A stretch of 6,016 bases of DNA from Actinomycetota bacterium (lineage in GTDB: Bacteria > Actinomycetota > Actinomycetes > Propionibacteriales > Nocardioidaceae). Numbering within the stretch: position 1 is the stretch's first letter; every line of letters starts with the position of its first letter. Shown here piece by piece: positions 1 to 3,881 of the stretch. The DNA is taken from positions 1-6,016 of the forward strand of contig WLIH01000188.1 of assembly GCA_009702305.1 (NCBI GenBank), given 5' to 3'. The notes beneath the pieces are model-generated. The model saw only the letters and a list, made by a program, of their open reading frames with translations. It ran no database searches and had not been told where the DNA came from. Made by a program: the position numbers and the translations under genes.

Positions 1-809
1 AGCCCCAGCCCCGGCCACGCGAAGACCGCCTCGACCAGCACCGCACCGCCGAGCAGTGCCCCGACCTGCACCCCGAGCACCGTGACGGTCGCCGGGAGGG
101 CGTTCGGCAGCGCCTGAGTGAGCACGATCCGTCGTCGCGAGATGCCCAGCGCGCGCGCCGTCGTCACGTACGGCGCCTCCATCTGCGAGCGCAACGACTC
201 GCTGAGGAAGCGCGACAGCGCCGCGGCGACGGGCAGGGCCAGGCACAGGGCCGGCATCAGGAGGTACTGCACCGCGAGGTCCGGCCTGGTGGTGAAGCCC
301 TGCGGTGGCGTGCCACCGGCGGGCAGCACGCGCACCACCACGGCGAGCAGCACGATCAGCAGCGTGCCCGTGACGAACGTCGGCAACGCCACCGCGATGG
401 TGTTGAAGCCCGACAGCACCGAGTCGAGCCAGCGCCGGTCGGCGAGCACGCCGCCGACGGCCGCGAGCAGGGCCAGGAGCACGGCGATGACCAGCGCAGC
501 CGCAGTCAGCACCACGGTGTTCGTCAGCCCGTCGCCGACCAGCGTGCTGATGTCGACCCCCACGACGTAGGACCGTCCGAGGTCGAACGTCAGCAAGTGG
601 CCGAGCCAGCTGAGGTACTGCAGCGGCAGCGCCTGGTCAAGGCCGAGATCGGCCCGGATCGCCGCGATCGCCTCAGGCGTCGCGTCGGCTCCGGCGAGGG
701 TGACCGCCGGGTCGCCCGGGATCAGCCGGATCGCGGCGAACACCAGGATGGACGCGAGGAACAGCACCAACACGGCCGACGGCAGACGCCTGAGGAGATA
801 GCGGGTCAT
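1..809 (-). CDS. DppB/OppB-type ABC transporter permease, 3' end cut by window edge
   Basis: Inner-membrane permease subunit of a peptide/nickel/opine-class ABC importer; it would form half of the membrane channel that receives solute from the lipoprotein encoded just upstream. 269 residues are visible; the family is usually about 310-340, so roughly the last 40-70 lie left of the window. Seen in the translation: an N-terminal membrane helix (about residues 9-29) followed by the family's IPGDP motif (30-34). An extracytoplasmic segment (about 35-95) is followed by hydrophobic segments near 97-122, 136-162, 181-198 and 241-264. The cytoplasmic EAA loop, which docks the ATPase, spans about 211-240 (EAPYVTTARALG at its start). 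The typical FxWPGLG motif is at 263-269, where the window ends. The ATG at 807-809 sits one base after the lipoprotein stop (TGA-g-ATG) with no strong ribosome site, suggesting translational coupling. A DppC-type partner and ATPase genes are expected further left. Family call is firm; substrate is unknown. Confidence 0.93.
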   Translation of the reverse strand, partial: MTRYLLRRLPSAVLVLFLASILVFAAIRLIPGDPAVTLAGADATPEAIAAIRADLGLDQALPLQYLSWLGHLLTFDLGRSYVVGVDISTLVGDGLTNTVVLTAAALVIAVLLALLAAVGGVLADRRWLDSVLSGFNTIAVALPTFVTGTLLIVLLAVVVRVLPAGGTPPQGFTTRPDLAVQYLLMPALCLALPVAAALSRFLSESLRSQMEAPYVTTARALGISRRRIVLTQALPNALPATVTVLGVQVGALLGGAVLVEAVFAWPGLG

Positions 810-810
810 C

Positions 811-2388
811 TCACGAAGCCAGCCAGGTCTTGGCCAGCACGGGCTCGCTGCGCTTGGTCCAGGCGAAGTCCTGCACGTCGTTGCTGGTCACGCCCTGGAA
901 GTAGGTCGTGGCGAGTTCGATGAGGAACAGGTCCGAGAGCAGGTCGTCGCTGAGCTTGGCGTACGCCGCGACCGCGTCCTCGCCCTGCGGGTCGACCTGC
1001 TCCCAGGCGGAGACTGCGTCGGCCTTGTAGGTGTCGTCGACGAAGTTGGACGAGTTCTTGTCGGCGTTGAAGGGGTAGGCCGTCACGGCGAGCGTGGACG
1101 GGGTGTACTGCGCGTAGGCGTGGTCGAGGATCCACAGCGCCGGGAACGTGCCGTTGATCAGCTTCTCGATGTGGTCGGCGTGCTCGTTGGGCTGCAGCGT
1201 CACCTTGATGCCGACCTCGGCGAGGTTGTCCTGCACGATCTGCGCGATCGGCTCGTGGTTGGCGAGCACGGTGGAGTACTCCAGCGGCAGGGTCGGCACG
1301 TCGCCGATCTCAGCCACCAGCGCCTTGGCGGCCTCCACGTCACGGGTGTACTCGTCGTTGCGCTCCGCGTCGTACGCCGGGGAGTACTCCGGCCAGGGCA
1401 GCGAGATCGGGTAGCCGACGCCGCGGTAGACCTCGTCGACGATGCGCTGCTTGTCGACGGCCAGCGCGATCGCCTTGCGCAGCCGCACGTCCTTGAGTGC
1501 GGGGTTGGTGACGTTGGTGCCGACGTAGGTCTGACGCTCCGAGCCCTCGAAGGGGTAGGTCGTGAAGTCGCCCGAGTCCTCCAGCGACTCGGCGTCGCGG
1601 TTGTTCATGCCGAGGATCAGCTGGAGCTGACCGGATCGCAGCTGCGAGACCAGCGACTGGGCGTCGGGCACGATGTCGATCTCGACACCGTCGAGATAGG
1701 GCGCGCCGTCCCAGTAGTCGTCGTTGCGCTCGAGCACGATCTTCGAGCCAGGCGTCCACTTCTCGAACGAGAACGGACCGGTGCCCACGTAGGTCTGGCC
1801 GGTCGCGTCGGCGTCGAAGGACTCCTCGTCGATGATCGGCATCACGTCGAGGAGGTCGAAGACGTTGCTGATCGGACGGTCGAAGGACAGCACCGCCTGG
1901 TGCGGGTCGGAGGTGTCGACGTCGGTGACCGCGGCGGCGGTGCGCTGGAACTGCACCGTCCACTTCGGGTCGGCCCAGGTCGCGATGCTGAACGCGACAT
2001 CGTCGGAGGTGAACTCCGCACCGTCGTGGAAGGTGACGTCGTCGCGCAGGTCGAGGGTCAGCGTCAGGCCGTCGGCGGAGGTCTCCCAGTCCGTGGCCAG
2101 TCGCGGCTGCGGGTCGAGGCTGTCGGTCGGGTAGTCGATGAGGCTGTCGTAGACCTGGCCGATCAGGGTGTCGGTGGTCTGGCTGGAGTTGGTGAAGAGA
2201 CCTGCGGGCACCAGGTCGGAGGTGGTGCCGACGTGCAGGACACCGCCGCTCTGCGGGCCTCCCGAGGTGTCGGCGGACCCGCCGTCGTTGCTCACCGCGG
2301 ACTGGCAGGCGCTCAGCCCGGTGACGAGCAGGGCCGTGGTCGCGAGAGCGATGAGGCGCGGACGGGGACGTGCGGGACGTGCGGGCAT
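811..2388 (-). CDS. ABC transporter family-5 substrate-binding lipoprotein
   Basis: 525-residue extracytoplasmic solute-binding protein of the SBP_bac_5 (DppA/OppA) class, which captures a ligand and hands it to the Dpp-type permease. Residues 1-10 are basic (several Arg), 11-24 are hydrophobic, and LSAC at 25-28 is a lipobox, so Cys28 should be lipidated after signal peptidase II cleavage. A Gly/Ser/Asp-rich linker (29-48) follows. Family signatures are clear: a W...ADG.T.T..LR..V.FHDG block with a SDDVAFS tail (101-134), VGTGPFSF (201-208), RNDDYWDG (221-228) and the helix LRKAIALAVDKQRIVDEVY (303-321). Length is typical. The reading frame stays open upstream to 2658, but that extension overlaps the regulator and lacks protein-like composition. 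The ATG at 2388 is chosen because it gives the signal peptide and has an AGGAA ribosome site 7 bases before it. This class binds peptides, oligosaccharides, opines, heme or nickel, so the fold alone does not give the ligand; the nearby sulfatase hints at a sulfated one. Confidence 0.95.
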   Translation of the reverse strand: MPARPARPRPRLIALATTALLVTGLSACQSAVSNDGGSADTSGGPQSGGVLHVGTTSDLVPAGLFTNSSQTTDTLIGQVYDSLIDYPTDSLDPQPRLATDWETSADGLTLTLDLRDDVTFHDGAEFTSDDVAFSIATWADPKWTVQFQRTAAAVTDVDTSDPHQAVLSFDRPISNVFDLLDVMPIIDEESFDADATGQTYVGTGPFSFEKWTPGSKIVLERNDDYWDGAPYLDGVEIDIVPDAQSLVSQLRSGQLQLILGMNNRDAESLEDSGDFTTYPFEGSERQTYVGTNVTNPALKDVRLRKAIALAVDKQRIVDEVYRGVGYPISLPWPEYSPAYDAERNDEYTRDVEAAKALVAEIGDVPTLPLEYSTVLANHEPIAQIVQDNLAEVGIKVTLQPNEHADHIEKLINGTFPALWILDHAYAQYTPSTLAVTAYPFNADKNSSNFVDDTYKADAVSAWEQVDPQGEDAVAAYAKLSDDLLSDLFLIELATTYFQGVTSNDVQDFAWTKRSEPVLAKTWLAS

Positions 2389-2485
2389 GGCGGTGTTCCT
2401 GCTTCCTGGGTGGGGGTCGTCCGCAGCTGGGACGGATGTGGGGGAGGTGCTGACGAGGTGGGACGCGGTCCCGGTCGGTGGTGCC
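2389..2485 (-). other. Spacer between regulator and transporter genes, C-rich in the transcript
   Basis: 97 bases with no reading frame of its own. In the direction of transcription it is C-rich and G-poor for much of its length (runs such as CCTCCCCCAC and GACCCCCACCC). It lacks any TAnnnT-like -10 box, so a separate promoter for the transporter is not apparent. A short inverted repeat lies at 2460-2472 (GGGAC, 3-base loop, GTCCC). It has no T-run after it, so it is not an intrinsic terminator. The simplest reading is co-transcription of regulator and transporter. Confidence 0.5.
2396..2400 (-). promoter_or_regulatory. Ribosome binding site of the solute-binding lipoprotein
   Basis: AGGAA on the minus strand, 7 bases before the ATG at 2388. 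It decides the start in favour of the codon that begins the lipoprotein signal peptide, rather than in-frame codons further upstream inside the regulator gene. Confidence 0.75.
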
Positions 2486-3652
2486 TCAGCCGAGGAGACA
2501 TCGCTCGTCGCGCAGGTCGTCGTCCTGCTCGGCGAGCACGCCGAGCGGGTCGTCGTAGACGCGACGCAGCGCGACCGTGCCGGCGGCGACGGCCTGGATC
2601 TCACCCGACACACGGGTGAAGGAGATGTCGAGCGGGGTCGGTGTCGCGGTGTGCGCACGCAGGCTGGTGCGGATCACGTCGAGGGCGGGCGGGTACGCCG
2701 TGAAGCCCTGGCCGCACAGCACGACCCGGTCCGGGTGGACCATGTCGCGCACGATGGCCGCGACCCGACCGAGCTGCTCGGCACGGTCGCGCAGCAACTG
2801 GCTCGCCGCGTCGTCTCCGGCCATCGCCGCCGCGTGCACGAGCTGGATCTCGGGTCGATCGACGACCCCGGCCGCGTGAGCGGCCCGGGCGACCGCCTCC
2901 TCGCTGACGAGCGTCTCGAGGCAGCCCGTGCGCCCGCAGCGGCATCGGTGGTGGCCGCCGGTCGGGAAGTGGCTCAACCGACCGACCCGGGCGATCTCCA
3001 TGCCGGTGGCGCGCTGGTTGGCCATCACGAAGCCGACCGTGTCGCGGGCGTAGAGATACAAGGTGGAGCCGGGCAGGTCCTCGGGGCGGTTGAGGTACTC
3101 CGCGGCGGCGATGGCCGGGATCAGCTCCCAGGTCTCGACCTCGAGACCGAGGGTGCGGCCCAGCTCGTCGCCGAGCTCGTCGCGGTCGTGGGCGACGTCG
3201 CCCCACGGCGCGACGAGGCCGGCACTGATCGCCATTCGCGTGGAGTCCTTGGCGAGCAGGGCGGTCAGCTCGTCGGCCACCCGGCGGGCCAGCTCGGGCG
3301 CCGCGTCGGCGGGCCGGGGAAAGGTGGTGCGGGCGAGCACCCCGCCGCGCAGGTCGCCCAGGGAGACCGTCACGCTCTGGCGCCCGACGTGGGCGCCGAG
3401 GGTGACGTGCTGGTCGACGTCGACCTCGACCGGCACGCTCGGACGGCCGATGGCCCCCTCGGGAGCGAGGTCGGGTCGCTCACGGAGCAGACCGGCCTGC
3501 GTGAGCGCGGTGACCGTGCGCGCCACCGACGACCCGCTCAGGCCGGTCCGGCGGGCGAGCTCGTCTCGGGAGATCAGTCCGGCTCGGCGGACGTGCGTCA
3601 TGACGCGGCTCGGAGCGGGCCCGAAGGGACCCAGCGCCAGCACAAGCATCAT
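2486..3652 (-). CDS. ROK-family transcriptional regulator with degenerate sugar-kinase site
   Basis: 388-residue DNA-binding regulator of the NagC/Mlc/XylR type, a usual length. An N-terminal winged helix-turn-helix spans about 15-60 (ISRDELARRTGLSGSSVART at 27-46), followed by the GRPS linker at 69-72. A ROK (actin-like ATPase fold) domain begins near 84. The structural zinc motif CRCGRTGCLE is present at 237-246 (Cys237, Cys239, Cys244), with His228 as probable fourth ligand. Catalytic and ligand positions are altered. The phosphate-loop Asp of the usual GxDxG is His (LGAHVG, 85-90), the kinase NDxN segment reads IPAI (178-181), and the ExGH sugar-contact motif reads RLSH (225-228). It should therefore not be a kinase, and a plain sugar inducer is doubtful. 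The start is one of two adjacent ATGs (3652 or 3649) behind AAGGAT; Met18 would cut into the first DNA-binding helix. It is divergent from the sulfatase and upstream of the transporter, so it is likely their local repressor and probably autoregulated. Confidence 0.93.
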   Translation of the reverse strand: MMLVLALGPFGPAPSRVMTHVRRAGLISRDELARRTGLSGSSVARTVTALTQAGLLRERPDLAPEGAIGRPSVPVEVDVDQHVTLGAHVGRQSVTVSLGDLRGGVLARTTFPRPADAAPELARRVADELTALLAKDSTRMAISAGLVAPWGDVAHDRDELGDELGRTLGLEVETWELIPAIAAAEYLNRPEDLPGSTLYLYARDTVGFVMANQRATGMEIARVGRLSHFPTGGHHRCRCGRTGCLETLVSEEAVARAAHAAGVVDRPEIQLVHAAAMAGDDAASQLLRDRAEQLGRVAAIVRDMVHPDRVVLCGQGFTAYPPALDVIRTSLRAHTATPTPLDISFTRVSGEIQAVAAGTVALRRVYDDPLGVLAEQDDDLRDERCLLG

Positions 3653-3661
3653 CTCGTCGCC

Positions 3662-3667
3662 ATCCTT
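3662..3667 (-). promoter_or_regulatory. Ribosome binding site of the ROK regulator
   Basis: AAGGAT on the minus strand. Its AGGA core ends 10 bases before the ATG at 3652 and 13 before the second ATG at 3649. The spacing favours the first ATG slightly. Confidence 0.5.
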
Positions 3668-3695
3668 ATCTGTAGTAACTTGCTGAACTTACGAT
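3666..3695 (+). promoter_or_regulatory. Possible sulfatase promoter
   Basis: TACGAT at 3690-3695 fits the actinobacterial -10 pattern TAnnnT, with a weak -35 (TTATCT, 3666-3671) 18 bases upstream. Transcription would begin near 3702 and give a leader of about 180 bases before the TTG start. The -35 is poor, so only the -10 carries weight. Confidence 0.3.
3675..3692. promoter_or_regulatory. Candidate ROK operator in the divergent control region
   Basis: The plus-strand 18-mer GTAACTTGCTGAACTTAC is an interrupted palindrome: 12 of 18 positions match its own reverse complement, in the pattern GTAAnTTnnnnAAnTTAC. It also contains a direct AACTT repeat with a 9-base period. It sits in the most AT-rich part of an otherwise very GC-rich window, between the divergent regulator and sulfatase genes. 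It touches the candidate -10 boxes for both. ROK repressors bind AT-rich inverted repeats with similar half-sites, so this is the natural candidate for the local regulator's site. Binding is inferred, not shown. Confidence 0.5.
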
Positions 3696-3721
3696 ACCCA
3701 CCCGAGATTGGGGCAAGTAAA
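3691..3721 (-). promoter_or_regulatory. Possible promoter of the ROK regulator (and transporter operon)
   Basis: On the minus strand, TATCGT (3691-3696) matches TAnnnT and lies 19 bases after TTTACT (3716-3721), a 4-of-6 match to the -35 consensus. The start would be near 3684, giving a leader of about 30 bases. The -10 overlaps the opposing -10 and the end of the operator-like palindrome, an arrangement that would allow one protein to control both directions. Spacing is a little long. Confidence 0.3.
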
Positions 3722-3739
3722 CCCCACCGCTCGCCGAGA

Positions 3740-3755
3740 CGCCCGCCGGCGGGCG
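3740..3755. repeat. 16-base perfect palindrome in the sulfatase leader
   Basis: CGCCCGCCGGCGGGCG equals its own reverse complement. As RNA it could form a 6-bp GC stem with a CCGG tetraloop. It is followed by GGTTGTGATC rather than a T-run, so it is not a standard intrinsic terminator. It could affect leader folding or simply reflect high GC. Confidence 0.6.
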
Positions 3756-3869
3756 GGTTGTGATCACGCTGGTCGAAACCCTTGTCGGCACGACCGCTCG
3801 CCACGGACGCTGCCCGTCCCCCACCGCCCGTCCCGCGAGCCGATGCGCCGCGCGGACGTCACCTGAAAC

Positions 3870-3873
3870 GGAG
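3870..3873 (+). promoter_or_regulatory. Ribosome binding site that fixes the TTG start of the sulfatase
   Basis: GGAG, 8 bases before the TTG at 3882. An in-frame TGA at 3864-3866 rules out any start further upstream. The next in-frame start-type codons (GTG at 3945 and 3948) lie inside the first core beta-strand. TTG is therefore the only workable start. Confidence 0.75.
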
Positions 3874-3881
3874 CTGCCGCC

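Larger units (their letters stand above)
3697..3881 (+). other. Leader region of the sulfatase gene
   Basis: 185 bases between the candidate promoter core and the sulfatase start. It holds a GGGG/CCCC inverted repeat (3710-3725), a 16-base perfect palindrome (3740-3755), an 8-base palindrome GTGATCAC (3760-3767) and the sulfatase ribosome site (3870-3873). A GTG-started frame (3760-3885, 41 codons) ends in a TGA that overlaps the sulfatase TTG. Its codon use is poorer than that of the real genes, so it is not called as a gene here. No known riboswitch is recognised. Confidence 0.45.

Noticed and set aside
2389..2658. An N-terminal extension of the solute-binding protein by 90 codons, from an ATG at 2658.
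   Set aside because: It would overlap the regulator by about 170 bases, is rich in Arg/Ser/Pro/Thr typical of a wrong frame, and would bury a clear lipoprotein signal peptide inside the protein. The start at 2388 has a ribosome site.
3740..3760. The GC palindrome as an intrinsic terminator.
   Set aside because: There is no T-run on either side, and the flanking genes diverge, so a terminator is not expected here.
1120..3763. Long plus-strand open frames (1120-2619 and 2168-3763) opposite the transporter and regulator genes.
   Set aside because: They are mirror frames of well-recognised minus-strand genes in GC-rich DNA. Their translations are biased (Val/Gly/Arg/Asp-rich) and show no domain.
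3758..3768. TTGTGATCACG as a CRP-type site.
   Set aside because: The TGTGA and TCACA arms of CRP sites are separated by six bases; here they run together, and the 8-base palindrome alone is too short to name a binder.
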